NCBI GenBank assembly: GCA_946480695.1 | Contig: CAMLKG010000002.1 | Coordinates: 62,001 to 126,000, forward strand | From: an uncultured Cellvibrio sp. | Lineage (GTDB): Bacteria; Pseudomonadota; Gammaproteobacteria; Pseudomonadales; Cellvibrionaceae | DNA: 64,000 bases | Direction: 5' to 3' | Shown: positions 49,159 to 58,542 of the stretch, piece after piece | Layout: each line of letters opens with the position of its first letter | Numbering within the stretch: position 1 is the first letter of the stretch | Translations under genes and position numbers: made by a program | Notes under the pieces: generated by a model | What the model was told of the DNA's origin: nothing | Databases searched by the model: none | The model's input: only the letters and a program-made list of their open reading frames with translations

Positions 49159-50214
49159 ATGTCTGAGTTTATCAATTTGGCTGCGCGCGATTCCGCCGCG
49201 CAGGATCTGGTCAAACAACACCTTGCCCGTGCCTGGAGCGCTCCCCAATATACGCCGGAGCAAGAGGCTGAATATAAAAGCCGGATCAAAACGCTGTTGA
49301 AGCAACATAATGCAGTATTGGTGGCCCATTACTACACAGACCCATTGATCCAGGCGTTAGCGGAGGAAACCGGTGGTTGCGTTTCCGATTCCCTGGAAAT
49401 GGCGCGCTTCGGTAAAAACCATTCTGCCGATACCCTGATCGTTGCCGGGGTCAAGTTCATGGGCGAGACAGCCAAGATCCTCACCCCGGAAAAGCGTGTG
49501 CTTATGCCGACGTTAGAGGCAACCTGTTCGCTGGATTTAGGATGCCCGATTGATGAATTTGCAGCCTTTTGTGACCAGCACCCGGAGCGCACGGTAGTGG
49601 TATACGCCAATACCTCGGCAGCAGTTAAAGCGCGCGCTGATTGGGTGGTAACCTCCAGTATTGCCCTGGATGTAGTGGATCATCTGGATCGCCAGGGCAA
49701 AAAAATCCTGTGGGCTCCGGATAAACACCTCGGGGCATATGTGCAGCAAAAAACCGGGGCTGATGTGCTTTTGTGGGATGGCGCATGTATTGTTCACGAA
49801 GAATTTAAAGCCAAGGGTGTTGAAGACCTCAAACTGCTTTATCCGGATGCGGCGGTTCTGGTCCATCCCGAGTCACCCAAGGCTGTCGTTGCCTTGGCAG
49901 ATGTTGTCGGATCTACTTCCCAATTGATAAGAGCTGCGCAAACCCTGCCCAATCGTGAGTTTATTGTCGCGACCGACCAGGGCATTTTTTATAAGATGCA
50001 GCAGGTAAATCCAGACAAAATTTTCCATATTGCACCCACCGCCGGTAGCGGAGCCACTTGTCGTTCCTGCGCCAACTGTCCCTGGATGGCAATGAATGTA
50101 CTGGATAACCTGGCGTCGGTGTTTGATCGCGCGGACAACGAAATCCACGTTGACCCCGAACTGGGTAAACGCGCCATGATTCCCTTGCAGCGGATGCTTG
50201 ATTTCAAAAAATAA
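49159..50214 (+). CDS. nadA: Quinolinate synthase
   Basis: A 351-residue [4Fe-4S] enzyme that condenses iminoaspartate and dihydroxyacetone phosphate to quinolinate in NAD synthesis. Expected cluster ligands are C123 ([10 protein letters not shown]), C210 ([10 protein letters not shown]) and C307 within CRSCANCPW (301-309). GAGG precedes ATG 49159. It is a single-gene unit as far as can be seen. Confidence 0.95.
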   Translation: MSEFINLAARDSAAQDLVKQHLARAWSAPQYTPEQEAEYKSRIKTLLKQHNAVLVAHYYTDPLIQALAEETGGCVSDSLEMARFGKNHSADTLIVAGVKFMGETAKILTPEKRVLMPTLEATCSLDLGCPIDEFAAFCDQHPERTVVVYANTSAAVKARADWVVTSSIALDVVDHLDRQGKKILWAPDKHLGAYVQQKTGADVLLWDGACIVHEEFKAKGVEDLKLLYPDAAVLVHPESPKAVVALADVVGSTSQLIRAAQTLPNREFIVATDQGIFYKMQQVNPDKIFHIAPTAGSGATCRSCANCPWMAMNVLDNLASVFDRADNEIHVDPELGKRAMIPLQRMLDFKK

Positions 50215-50336
50215 GTATTCATGTATCGCTAGGGTTGAGCTTGTTTCGTGGGGGCCCACTCAGTACCATGGCGCCTCTCGTTAATTGAATGATTTTCTTT
50301 TTATCGCTACCTGATGGTTGGCTAATGGAGTCCCCG

Positions 50337-51209
50337 ATGATTCAAGGCAGTATGGTTGCCCTGGTTACCCCGATGCATACAGACAATTCACTGGATTGGT
50401 CTGCATTGCATAAGTTGGTGGACTGGCATCTGGAACAGGGAACCCATGCGATTGTGGCCGTGGGAACTACCGGCGAATCGGCCACCTTGGATGTTGAAGA
50501 ACATCTGGCAGTCATTAAAAAGGTTGTGGATCAGGTAAACGGCCGTATTCCGGTAATTGCCGGAACCGGTGCTAACTCCACCTCCGAAGCCGTTGAATTA
50601 ACCCAGGCTGCCAAAGACGCCGGCGCTGATGCCTGCTTGCTGGTCACCCCTTATTACAACAAGCCAACCCAGGAAGGTTTGGTCTTGCACCACACCCATA
50701 TTGCGCGTGCAGTTGCCATCCCGCAGATCCTATACAACGTTCCCGGTCGCACCGGGGTTGATATGAAGCCGGAAACTGCGCTGCGCCTTGCCTCAGTACC
50801 CAATATTATTGGGATCAAAGAGGCGACTGGTGATCTGGCGCGGGCAAAATTGCTGATCGAACAGGCTCCCCAGGAATTTGCAATTATCTCCGGTGACGAT
50901 GCCACTGCCGTCGATTTGATTCTTTTGGGGGGACGGGGGGATATTTCCGTCACTGCGAATGTCGTACCTGCTGCCATTTCACGGATGTGTGAACTGGCCC
51001 TGGCAGGCAAGGCCGATGAGGCACGCGCAATTAATGAGCGGTTATTGCCGCTGCATACTGCCATGTTTGTGGAATCCAACCCGATTCCGGTGAAATGGGC
51101 CGTTGAACAACTTGGCCTGATCCAATCGGGTATTCGCCTGCCGCTGACCCGCTTGTCAGAGCAGTATCACCAACAGGTAAAAACAGCCATGCAGGCCGCC
51201 AGCGTTTAA
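50337..51209 (+). CDS. dapA: 4-hydroxy-tetrahydrodipicolinate synthase
   Basis: A 290-residue TIM-barrel aldolase condensing pyruvate with aspartate semialdehyde in lysine/peptidoglycan-precursor synthesis. Schiff-base K161 (GIKEATGD), Y133, R138 and T44-T45 sit at the same numbers as in E. coli DapA. ATG 50337 with GGAG six bases upstream is preferred over 50289. It opens the conserved run dapA-bamC-MBL-purC. Confidence 0.95.
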   Translation: MIQGSMVALVTPMHTDNSLDWSALHKLVDWHLEQGTHAIVAVGTTGESATLDVEEHLAVIKKVVDQVNGRIPVIAGTGANSTSEAVELTQAAKDAGADACLLVTPYYNKPTQEGLVLHHTHIARAVAIPQILYNVPGRTGVDMKPETALRLASVPNIIGIKEATGDLARAKLLIEQAPQEFAIISGDDATAVDLILLGGRGDISVTANVVPAAISRMCELALAGKADEARAINERLLPLHTAMFVESNPIPVKWAVEQLGLIQSGIRLPLTRLSEQYHQQVKTAMQAASV

Positions 51210-51241
51210 CGCCTGGCTTGTAGCTGTCATTGAGATTATTC

Positions 51242-52453
51242 ATGAGTCCTAATAAAAGAATGGCTATAACAACAAAACTTTCCCGCCTACCGCGTTCATT
51301 AAAACTGCTTTTCCTGGTTGGGGTGGGCTTCTCGCTCCCAGGTTGCGGGATGTTTTTTGGTGATGACGGTGTGTTTCGTAATCGTGAGGCTGATTACCTG
51401 AAAGCGGACAATATTCCTCCGCTGGTTTTACCTCCGGGCAAAAAATCCGAGACCATGGGTGAGTTATATCCTATTCCGGCGGTAACGGCCGCGGATTTTG
51501 GTTTCGATCCGGATGCGGATAACTACGAAGTGCCTCGCCCTATGCCGTTGGCGGCAAACCTTGAACAGGAAAATGTCAAAATCCAGCGTGTAGGTGGCGA
51601 GAGCTGGATCCTGATTAATGCTGCGCCGGGCGAAGTCTGGCCGCGTATCCGTAATTTCCTTAACCTGAATACCCTGGCGGTAAGCAAGGCTGATATTGGT
51701 AAAGGCATCATCGAAACCAGTTGGCTGCAATTTAAAACTGACCTGACTACCTATGATCGCTATCGCATGCAAATCGATCAGGGTGTGCAGCCGGAAACTA
51801 CCGAAATCCATATCACCCATATGAGTGTCCCCTCGTCGGAAAAACCCACAGGGGATATGGCCTGGCCACGCCGCTCGGTAAATGCCGAGCGTGAAAAATG
51901 GTTACTGGACGAATTGGCTGCAACCCTGGCCAGCGAAACTGCGGAAGGCGGTACGTCCCTATTAGCACAAGACATCGGCGGTTCTGTTAAGGCGAACCTT
52001 AGTATGCTTGGCGGCGAACCTTTGATGACTATCAAACTGGATAGGATTCGTGCGTTGGCAACGCTTAACTACGCGGCAAAAAAAGACGGTTTCACCACGT
52101 TTGAGGTAGATGGCGATGCCGGCCTCTATTACGTTGAATACCGCAATCCGGAGGAAAGCAAACCGGGTTGGTTCAAACGCTTGTTCCGCATTGGATTGAA
52201 TCCAAAACCGCCGACTACGCCATATTCGCTTGCGCAATTGAAAGCAAATTTACCCACCGGCGAAGCGTTTGATAAGGCGCCCCGCTCGGATCGGAGTGAG
52301 GAAGAACTTAATCCGGATGCCCCCGGTTACTTGATCGTAATCACCGGTACGGATGGGAACTTTGTGGTCCGTGTCCGCGACCCCTACGGCAAACGTATAG
52401 CGCCCCATGAAGCGCGCGAATTATTGACCGTATTGCGTAAAAATCTGATTTAA
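51242..52453 (+). CDS. bamC: Outer-membrane assembly lipoprotein BamC
   Basis: A 403-residue lipoprotein of the BAM complex. Signal peptide with lipobox LPGC (C35), then the unstructured BamD-binding N-terminal stretch containing ADYLKADNIPPLVLPPG, then two helix-grip domains. Identification rests on this signature and on the position between dapA and purC, conserved in gammaproteobacteria. Its stop directly abuts the next ATG. The start could also be TTG 51230 or ATG 51260. Confidence 0.88.
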   Translation: MSPNKRMAITTKLSRLPRSLKLLFLVGVGFSLPGCGMFFGDDGVFRNREADYLKADNIPPLVLPPGKKSETMGELYPIPAVTAADFGFDPDADNYEVPRPMPLAANLEQENVKIQRVGGESWILINAAPGEVWPRIRNFLNLNTLAVSKADIGKGIIETSWLQFKTDLTTYDRYRMQIDQGVQPETTEIHITHMSVPSSEKPTGDMAWPRRSVNAEREKWLLDELAATLASETAEGGTSLLAQDIGGSVKANLSMLGGEPLMTIKLDRIRALATLNYAAKKDGFTTFEVDGDAGLYYVEYRNPEESKPGWFKRLFRIGLNPKPPTTPYSLAQLKANLPTGEAFDKAPRSDRSEEELNPDAPGYLIVITGTDGNFVVRVRDPYGKRIAPHEARELLTVLRKNLI

Positions 52454-53224
52454 ATGACCACATCATTGCGCTTTGCGTCATTGGGAAGTGGTAGCCGCGG
52501 CAATTCGACGCTGGTGGAGTGGGATTCGGGTACGCTGTTAATTGATTGTGGTTTCAGCGTAAGGGAAACCATTCAACGCCTTGGGCGGCTGGGTAAGCGG
52601 CCCGATGATTTAAGCGCAATATTGGTTACCCATGAGCATAGCGACCATATCAGGGGGGTCGCTCCTCTCGCCCGACGTTATGGTTTGCCGGTTTTTATGA
52701 CGCCGGGAACCTATCATAGTCGCGATATCGGCGAGTTACCGGATTTGCGCCTGATAGAAAGTTATGCTCCCTTCAACCTGGATCAGCTTAAAATAACGCC
52801 GGTTGCCGTTCCCCATGATGCACGGGAACCAGCGCAGTTTATTATTGAGCGTTCAGGGATCAAATTAGGGATACTGACGGACCTGGGTAGTATTACTGCC
52901 CATGTGGAAGAACATTACCAGGATCTGGATGCTATCGTGCTGGAAGCTAACCATGATCCTTTTATGCTGGCGTCCGGCCCTTATCCGCCGTCACTTAAAA
53001 AGCGCGTCGGTGGTTTGTGGGGTCATTTAAGTAACCAGCAGGCGGCAGGTTTTTTGCAACGCTTGAATTGTGCCCGTTTGCAGCATCTGGTTGTTGCCCA
53101 TATCAGCCAGCAAAATAATTCGCTGGAGTTGGCCCAGGCTGCTCTGGCACCTGTCACGGTGGAGGTTAAGCAAATAACCTTTGCGTGCCAAAACCAGGGA
53201 TTTGATTGGTTATCCGTTTTTTAA
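52454..53224 (+). CDS. MBL-fold metallo-hydrolase (YycJ/WalJ-like)
   Basis: A 256-residue metallo-beta-lactamase-fold protein with the metal motif THEHSDH (H60, H62, D64, H65) and further histidines in VPHDA and VVAHIS. It resembles the YycJ/VicX group, thought to be exonuclease-like. It begins immediately after the bamC stop, so translation is coupled. The same gene occupies this place in Pseudomonas. Confidence 0.85.
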   Translation: MTTSLRFASLGSGSRGNSTLVEWDSGTLLIDCGFSVRETIQRLGRLGKRPDDLSAILVTHEHSDHIRGVAPLARRYGLPVFMTPGTYHSRDIGELPDLRLIESYAPFNLDQLKITPVAVPHDAREPAQFIIERSGIKLGILTDLGSITAHVEEHYQDLDAIVLEANHDPFMLASGPYPPSLKKRVGGLWGHLSNQQAAGFLQRLNCARLQHLVVAHISQQNNSLELAQAALAPVTVEVKQITFACQNQGFDWLSVF

Positions 53225-53257
53225 TTTATCTTTATTCTTTATATAGCAGGCCTATCA

Positions 53258-53968
53258 ATGGAAAAGCGCGAACAACTTTACGCTGGCAAAGCCAAATCCA
53301 TCTTCAGAACTGATGATCCCGATCATGTCATTATGCTGTTCCGCAACGACACCTCGGCGTTTGATGGTAAACGCGTAGAACAGTTGGATCGCAAGGGAAT
53401 GGTGAACAATAAATTCAACGCGTTCATCATGACCCGGTTGCAAGAAGCGGGTATTCCGACACATTTCGTTAAACAATTGTCTGACACCGAATCCCTGGTG
53501 AAAACCATGAAAATGATTCCGGTTGAATGTGTAGTGCGCAATCTCGCATCGGGTTCATTGGTGCGCCGTTTGGGAGTGCAGGAGGGGTTGGAATTGACCC
53601 CTCCCACATTTGAATTGTTTTTGAAAAATGATGCTTTGGGCGACCCTATGGTCAATGAATACCATGTGCAATCCTTTGGCTGGGCGACGCCGGAGCAAAT
53701 GACGCGCATGAAAGAATTAACATTCAAGATTAATGCAGTGCTTAAAGATTTGTTTGCTGCGGGCAACATGTTATTGGTGGATTTCAAAGTTGAATTCGGC
53801 GTCCACAAGGGCGAAGTCATTCTTGGGGACGAGTTCTCACCGGACGGTTGCCGTTTGTGGGATAAAGACACGCGCGAAAAATTGGATAAGGATCGTTTTC
53901 GCCAGAATCTGGGCAACGTAGTCGAGTCTTACGAATTGGTTGGCCAACGTTTGGGTTTAACCTTCTAA
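53258..53968 (+). CDS. purC: SAICAR synthetase
   Basis: A 236-residue purine-synthesis enzyme joining CAIR and aspartate with [41 protein letters not shown] and [13 protein letters not shown] are all family signatures. Last gene of the dapA-bamC-MBL-purC run, followed by a strong terminator. Confidence 0.96.
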   Translation: MEKREQLYAGKAKSIFRTDDPDHVIMLFRNDTSAFDGKRVEQLDRKGMVNNKFNAFIMTRLQEAGIPTHFVKQLSDTESLVKTMKMIPVECVVRNLASGSLVRRLGVQEGLELTPPTFELFLKNDALGDPMVNEYHVQSFGWATPEQMTRMKELTFKINAVLKDLFAAGNMLLVDFKVEFGVHKGEVILGDEFSPDGCRLWDKDTREKLDKDRFRQNLGNVVESYELVGQRLGLTF

Positions 53969-53983
53969 TACTTGAACTGGCAC

Positions 53984-54010
53984 AAAAAGGGGCCTATGCC
54001 CCTTTTTTTA
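53984..54010 (+). terminator. Terminator of purC
   Basis: Ten-bp arms AAAAAGGGGC / GCCCCTTTTT with a CTAT loop and further T. Confidence 0.88.
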
Positions 54011-54119
54011 TACCAGTGTTTTATGTAAAAAAGCCCCGCAGTGAATTTTGGTGAATTCTATCTATACTCAAACAACAATCCGGGCCAAGCCGCAAGGCTT
54101 CCATTATGGAGAATCTACA

Positions 54120-54395
54120 GTGAACGAACGCCGCTTGTTTGAACGTACCTCTACATCGGTACGCGTTGAAATGTCTCATCCGAGCTTTGGAACTATCGTA
54201 GGTTTTGCCAAGGATATTTCTGATGGCGGTGCCCAGGTTCAAATCGAGAATCAGGTTTGTCCGCCCGTAGGAACAGAAGTCATGGTGAAGTTTAAAAAAG
54301 CTGTGGGGGCAATTAATGCAGAACCGGTACGCATGCGTGTTGTACACCAATTGCGCAACACCATCGGTTTGATGTTTGTTCGGGGTGCGACTTAA
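54120..54395 (+). CDS. PilZ-domain c-di-GMP receptor
   Basis: A 91-residue single-domain protein started at GTG 54120 (GGAG upstream; the frame extends to 54048). The canonical c-di-GMP motifs are present: RxxxR at R5/R9 in RRLFER, and DxSxxG at D32-S34-G37. It is thus likely a binding-competent PilZ effector. Its target is unknown; the GGDEF/EAL protein at 44.5 kb could supply the ligand. Confidence 0.85.
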   Translation: MNERRLFERTSTSVRVEMSHPSFGTIVGFAKDISDGGAQVQIENQVCPPVGTEVMVKFKKAVGAINAEPVRMRVVHQLRNTIGLMFVRGAT

Positions 54396-54401
54396 TTTTT
54401 T

Positions 54402-54430
54402 GCGCCCCACATAACCGGGGCGCTTCCTTT
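54402..54430 (+). terminator. Terminator after the pilZ-domain gene
   Basis: Seven-bp arms GCGCCCC / GGGGCGC with an 8-base loop and a TTCCTTTC tail, between convergent genes. Confidence 0.65.
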
Positions 54431-54441
54431 CAATTTATCAA

Positions 54442-54954
54442 TTAACACTGCTCCGGAAATTTCAAATCCGGCTTCTGGTCTTGCAGGTTTTTGCCGAGTT
54501 GATATAAATCTTTGCAGGTCATCGGATTTCGAGTGACATCAAGCGATTGGATATGTAACAAATTTAATAGAGGCGCAGGGTTTTTAATCTGATTGTTTTT
54601 TAATACCAGAACTTCCAAGCGCCCGAGTTTTGCCAGGCTATTAATGTCGGTTAAACGGTTATTTGCCAGGTTAAGTTCGGTTAATGCAAAAAATTTATCC
54701 AACCCCTCTATTGAACTTATCCCCGCGTTACTGCAATTCAGGCGTGTTAATTCTTCTGCTTTGGTAATGTGCAAATCGTGAATTGTTTGCTCAACGCAGT
54801 CTTTTAATTTGGCATCGGCCAACTGGTAATTGTCAAATAATGGTGCAGGTGTATAGACAGTTTTATTATTCACACTAACTGAATAATTTTTACAACCAAA
54901 CAAGCAGGCACTGAAAATAACCAGGAGAGCTGGTAAAGGAAATTGAATTTGCAT
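54442..54954 (-). CDS. Leucine-rich-repeat lipoprotein
   Basis: A 170-residue protein from ATG 54954 (GGAGCGAG upstream). Lipobox LFGC lipidates C21. Residues of about 65-150 contain four to five 22-residue LRR units (LTELNLANNRLTDINSLAKL, LEVLVLKNNQIKNPAPLL, IQSLDVTRNP), internalin-like. A cap follows with cysteines near the end. A binding role at the membrane surface is inferred; partner unknown. Confidence 0.75.
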   Translation of the reverse strand: MQIQFPLPALLVIFSACLFGCKNYSVSVNNKTVYTPAPLFDNYQLADAKLKDCVEQTIHDLHITKAEELTRLNCSNAGISSIEGLDKFFALTELNLANNRLTDINSLAKLGRLEVLVLKNNQIKNPAPLLNLLHIQSLDVTRNPMTCKDLYQLGKNLQDQKPDLKFPEQC

Positions 54955-55252
54955 AATGCTCGCTCCGTCGTGACTGGCCATGAATATTAATGAAACAGGA
55001 AAAATGTGATCTGCTGTTCACTTTAAACAGATGGATCATTTACAGCAATGATAGAATTGATAATTCAGTATTGGTTCAGTTGCTCGATTGGACAATTCGT
55101 TTACGTTATTCGCATTTTGGTACGTCCCAACCTGACCAATATCGCATTTTGATAAATACATTTGGAAGAAAACTGTTTCTACTGAACGATAAAGATCTAC
55201 ACTGTTTATCGATCCGACAAAAACAACACCTATATACCTTTGGAGGTTTACC

Positions 55253-55906
55253 ATGAAATTTGTACTTGCCCTGTTACTTTCTGTGGGCCTGATTGGTTGT
55301 ACGACAACAGATCCTTACACCGGCGAACAAAAAACCAGCAAAACTGTAAAAGGAGCGGGTATAGGTGCAGTTGCCGGCGCAGTTCTGGGTGCGGCAACCG
55401 GTGACAATGCCAAAGATCGCCGTGAACGCGCGCTGAAAGGTGGCTTGATTGGCGGTGCGATTGGCGGCGGTGTGGGCAATTATATGGATCGCCAGGAAGC
55501 CAAATTGCGTGCGGAGCTACAAGGCACTGGCGTACAGGTACAACGTGATGGCAACAACCTGACATTGATTATGCCTGGCAATATTACCTTTGCCTCCAAT
55601 AGCGCAGATATCCGCTCGGACTTTTTTGCTGTGTTGAACTCGGTTGCCAAGGTACTGGCAGAATTCAATCAAACATCTATTCGTATTACCGGACATACTG
55701 ATTCGACCGGTGGCGACAAAATCAACATCCCGCTCAGTGAGCGTCGGGCAGATAGCGTAGCTATGTACCTGCGCAGCCAAAAGGTTAATGGCGCTCGAAT
55801 CCAATCTTATGGATACGGTTCACGCTACCCGGTCGCCAGCAACGATACTCCTGCCGGTCGTGAACAAAACCGTCGTGTAGAACTGGAATTGATTCCTAAC
55901 GAATAA
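55253..55906 (+). CDS. OmpA-like lipoprotein with glycine zipper (YiaD-like)
   Basis: A 217-residue lipoprotein: lipobox LIGC (C16), a glycine-zipper segment (about 35-80; GAGIGAVAGAVLGAATG and GGLIGGAIGGGVGNYMD), then a C-terminal OmpA peptidoglycan-binding domain (about 105-215; ITGHTDSTGG, LSERRADSVAMYL, NRRVELEL). It anchors the outer membrane to murein. TTTGGAGG precedes the ATG. It closely follows the layout of E. coli YiaD. Confidence 0.9.
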   Translation: MKFVLALLLSVGLIGCTTTDPYTGEQKTSKTVKGAGIGAVAGAVLGAATGDNAKDRRERALKGGLIGGAIGGGVGNYMDRQEAKLRAELQGTGVQVQRDGNNLTLIMPGNITFASNSADIRSDFFAVLNSVAKVLAEFNQTSIRITGHTDSTGGDKINIPLSERRADSVAMYLRSQKVNGARIQSYGYGSRYPVASNDTPAGREQNRRVELELIPNE

Positions 55907-55916
55907 GCCAACCATG

Positions 55917-55953
55917 AAAAAAAGCCGCTCGGGAAACCGCAGCGGCTTTTTTA
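55917..55953 (+). terminator. Terminator of the OmpA-like gene
   Basis: AAAAAAGCCGCT pairs with AGCGGCTTTTTT around a GGGAAACC core; long T tail. Confidence 0.88.
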
Positions 55954-56118
55954 TTGCCTTTAATCCGGTATGGCGGCGCACTCAATAATCCCACTCCCAT
56001 ACGGAAACATTTGGCCTCGATTATTAGCTCGGTTCCTGGGCTTTTGGGGAAAATAATTTTGCGGTCACTGGACGCAGCAGGGATAATGCGGCTTTGCTTT
56101 TCCTTGCCAGTGGTTACC

Positions 56119-56937
56119 ATGATCGAATCTATTGCAGTGTTATGTAACGATTTATCCCAGCGTGAATCAGCCGGGTTTCTCGCTGCACAAATGAATGTTC
56201 CGTTGCTGTGGGATCAATCGCCGGATGCAATCAGCAATTATGGATTCGTTGTTTTGTTCGATGGGTACGCCACGGTATTGCAGCAAACCGGACGCAAAGC
56301 ACCTGGGCCGATTGTTGCGGAGTTCACCGGGGGCGCGGTTGATCATCGGCGCAAATTTGGTGGCGGTAAGGGGCAAATGATTGCCAAGGCGGTTGGGATA
56401 AAAGCGGGTTGCTATCCTCATGTGCTGGATGCAACGGCCGGTTTGGGTAAAGACAGTTTCGTGTTGGCAAGCCTGGGATGCAGGGTAACCATGTTGGAGC
56501 GTTCACCTGTCGTCCAGGCGTTGTTGGATGACGGATTGGAACGTGCACTTACTTTTGCAACGAATGAAGACCCGGAACTTTTATCGATACTGCGACGCAT
56601 GGGATTGGTTAAACAAGATAGCCATGAATATTTATTGTCGCTGGATGCGGCACAATTTCCTGATGTGATTTATTTAGACCCGATGTTTCCTGAACGGCAA
56701 AAAAGCGCCGATGTAAAAAAAGAAATGGCGGCATTTCATTCCGTTGTTGGCAAGGATGAAGATGCGGATTTAATTCTCCCGCTTGCATTAACCCGCGTTA
56801 ATTATCGCGTGGTGGTTAAACGCCCGCGCAAAGCCTCGTTTTTAAATAACCAGGCGCCATCCTATCAATTGGAAGGTAAATCCAGTCGCTTTGATATTTA
56901 CACCGTAAAAAAATTACCGGACCAAATTAATAATTAA
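56119..56937 (+). CDS. rsmJ: 16S rRNA (guanine1516-N2)-methyltransferase
   Basis: A 272-residue SAM-dependent RNA methylase. LDATAGLGKDSFVLASLGC binds SAM, YLDPMFPERQKSA is the catalytic DPxF-type loop and VVKRPRKA is conserved near the end. The frame is open from 55954, but ATG 56119 (MIESIAVLCND) gives near-family length. The gene is followed by the 2OG oxygenase gene after a few bases, suggesting co-transcription. Confidence 0.9.
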   Translation: MIESIAVLCNDLSQRESAGFLAAQMNVPLLWDQSPDAISNYGFVVLFDGYATVLQQTGRKAPGPIVAEFTGGAVDHRRKFGGGKGQMIAKAVGIKAGCYPHVLDATAGLGKDSFVLASLGCRVTMLERSPVVQALLDDGLERALTFATNEDPELLSILRRMGLVKQDSHEYLLSLDAAQFPDVIYLDPMFPERQKSADVKKEMAAFHSVVGKDEDADLILPLALTRVNYRVVVKRPRKASFLNNQAPSYQLEGKSSRFDIYTVKKLPDQINN

Positions 56938-56962
56938 AATTTTTGTGAATGGGATGAATTGT

Positions 56963-57577
56963 ATGGCGAGTCTTCGAACCCAGCTACAGGATCACTACGA
57001 TGAAATTGCTGATGCGCTTGCCGGTCCTGGCTTTATTATTTTGGATTCAGCTTTTCCCCAACATATCACCCAGGCGCTCGTGGAACTTATCGCCGCTCGA
57101 TCTGACCAGCTTAAGCGAGCCGGCGTAGGTCGGGAAGGGGATTATCAGCTTAACGACTCGGTGCGCGGCGATGAAATCCAATGGCTGGAACCAGGCGACT
57201 CCGCAATAACCGAATTTTTATCGGTTATGGATAAACTCCGGGACGCGCTGAATGAACGTCTATTCCTGGGTTTGTTTGACTTTGAAGCCCATTTTGCAAG
57301 TTACGCACCCGGTGCTTTTTATAAAAAACACCGCGACGCATTTCGCGGCAAACCCGGTCGCAAGCTTTCCTGCGTTTTTTATTTGAACCCGAATTGGAGT
57401 TTAGCGGCGGGTGGGGAGTTGGTGCTCTATGATGAAGCGGGAGAACAAGAACTGGTGCGTGTTGCACCAGAATACGGCAGGTTGGTTTTGTTTTTGAGCG
57501 AAGAATTTCCCCATGAAGTGCTGCCGGCAACACATCCACGCCAGAGTATTGCCGGGTGGTTTCGTATCAAATCATGA
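56963..57577 (+). CDS. 2-oxoglutarate/Fe(II)-dependent oxygenase (prolyl-hydroxylase type)
   Basis: A 204-residue dioxygenase. The iron triad is H123-x-D125 (KKHRDAF) and H184 (FPHEVLPA), with R193 (HPRQSIAGWFR) for 2-oxoglutarate, the P4H/SM-20 pattern. Starts at 56945 (GTG), 56954 and 56963 are possible; the last has GGGA at good spacing. Some bacterial relatives hydroxylate proteins such as EF-Tu or ribosomal proteins. Being next to rsmJ makes a translation-related substrate attractive but unproven. Confidence 0.82.
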   Translation: MASLRTQLQDHYDEIADALAGPGFIILDSAFPQHITQALVELIAARSDQLKRAGVGREGDYQLNDSVRGDEIQWLEPGDSAITEFLSVMDKLRDALNERLFLGLFDFEAHFASYAPGAFYKKHRDAFRGKPGRKLSCVFYLNPNWSLAAGGELVLYDEAGEQELVRVAPEYGRLVLFLSEEFPHEVLPATHPRQSIAGWFRIKS

Positions 57578-57840
57578 CCCGCTTTCAGGGCTAATTAGCC
57601 TGGCTGATAAAAAATTTTAGGCTAACAATCCCTAAGTTTTTCCAAAAATATAACTAATTAACCCTGATATTGAATAATCCCTTTCTTAGGAAGGGATTAG
57701 GCGCCATTTGGTCGGCAGGTATTTATGAATAATTTTTAAAAGTATTCAATGGGTAAAAGCAATCTGGACTGGTTATTGCAGTTTAGATTACAGGTGCATT
57801 GATGGATCACCACTGAATCGGTAATTTCATTTTAAATTTT
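57578..57840. other. Gene-free stretch before the candidate small RNA
   Basis: No coding frame. It starts with the 12-bp palindrome GGCTAATTAGCC (57589-57600), then the inverted repeat at 57676-57698 and AT-rich sequence in which a promoter for the downstream candidate RNA could lie; no single promoter match is convincing. Confidence 0.4.
57676..57698. repeat. Perfect inverted repeat AATCCCTT / AAGGGATT
   Basis: Eight-bp arms with a 7-base spacer in the gene-free stretch after the oxygenase gene. No T-run follows on the plus strand. It could end the oxygenase transcript weakly or be an operator. Confidence 0.4.
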
Positions 57841-57972
57841 CGGGACCTTCTCCTGCCATGGAGCGATAGATGAAGAGTTTGACCTGATTTGATCGCCTCG
57901 GTATCAAGCCGAAGCAGCCGTCTTGCGTGTTGTCTCTCTGAGACTTGGCCCGATATACGGGCCTTTTTTATT
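57841..57972 (+). ncRNA. Candidate small RNA ending in an isolated terminator
   Basis: A strong plus-strand terminator (GGCCCG / CGGGCC, ATATA loop, seven T; 57947-57970) lies about 370 bases past the nearest plus-strand gene. The stretch before it has no frame longer than a few codons, but several small hairpins: CTCC/GGAG near 57851, TCGG/CCGA near 57898 and GTCTC-TCT-GAGAC at 57932. On the minus strand the stem lacks a T-tail, so it does not serve the facing flavin-reductase gene. The left end is a guess. I do not recognise a known RNA family; it is not an obvious SRP, 6S or Rsm RNA. Confidence 0.45.
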
Positions 57973-57977
57973 TCACT

Positions 57978-58541
57978 TTATTCGTGTGTAGCCCGAAACG
58001 ATTCACCGGTCATATAAAATTCTCCGCCTGCCATGTAATGAATACTGCGCTTTTGCGGATCATCGGAAAAATGCCAGCGACCATTTAAAAACTGCTCTGC
58101 GTCTGCATAGGCAGCGATGACTTCCCCAACGATGAGATCCATAGATTCGGCTCCCTGTTTAATGACTTTGCATTCAAGCCAGCCGATGCAATCCGGGATA
58201 AATGGTGCTGCGATTTTCGATGCCGGAAATGTTTTGATGTCGAAGCGAGAAAATTTATCCAGATCACGGCCAGATACATCGCCGACATCCATGGTTAGTT
58301 TGGCAATTTTTCGCATGGGAAATTGCAAGCCGAACTCACCGCTAGCGTCCACCAATTCACGCGTGTAAGTATTTTTGTCAATTACTACCGCAACTTTAGG
58401 CGGGGAAAAGTCCAACGGCATAGTCCATGCGGCCGCCATGATGTTGCGTTTATTGCCATCGGCGCTGGTAATGATACTTACCGGGCCGTGGTTAAAAAGT
58501 TTATAGCTATCTTTTAGCGGGATGGATATGTGTTGAGTCAT
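57978..58541 (-). CDS. Flavin reductase-like FMN-binding split-barrel protein
   Basis: A 187-residue protein of the flavin reductase-like domain family. GPVSIITSADGNKRNIMAAAW and FSPPKVAVVIDKNTYTRELV are the FMN-binding blocks; FVDASGEFGLQFP-like and CIGWLECKV segments follow. The start ATG 58541 is one base past the stop of the barrel gene, so translation is probably coupled; the frame itself extends to 58634. Substrate and partner are unknown. Confidence 0.82.
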   Translation of the reverse strand: MTQHISIPLKDSYKLFNHGPVSIITSADGNKRNIMAAAWTMPLDFSPPKVAVVIDKNTYTRELVDASGEFGLQFPMRKIAKLTMDVGDVSGRDLDKFSRFDIKTFPASKIAAPFIPDCIGWLECKVIKQGAESMDLIVGEVIAAYADAEQFLNGRWHFSDDPQKRSIHYMAGGEFYMTGESFRATHE

Positions 58542-58542
58542 A

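Noticed and set aside
54990..55256. An 88-codon frame ending in an ATGA overlap with the OmpA-like gene
   Set aside because: No ribosome binding site, AT-rich codon use unlike neighbours and no recognisable protein pattern. It more probably is the promoter/leader region of the OmpA-like gene, though the ATGA overlap is suggestive.
57890..57920. GAAGCAGCC, reminiscent of the SRP (4.5S) RNA core
   Set aside because: The rest of the conserved SRP apical loop and the long pairing arms are absent.
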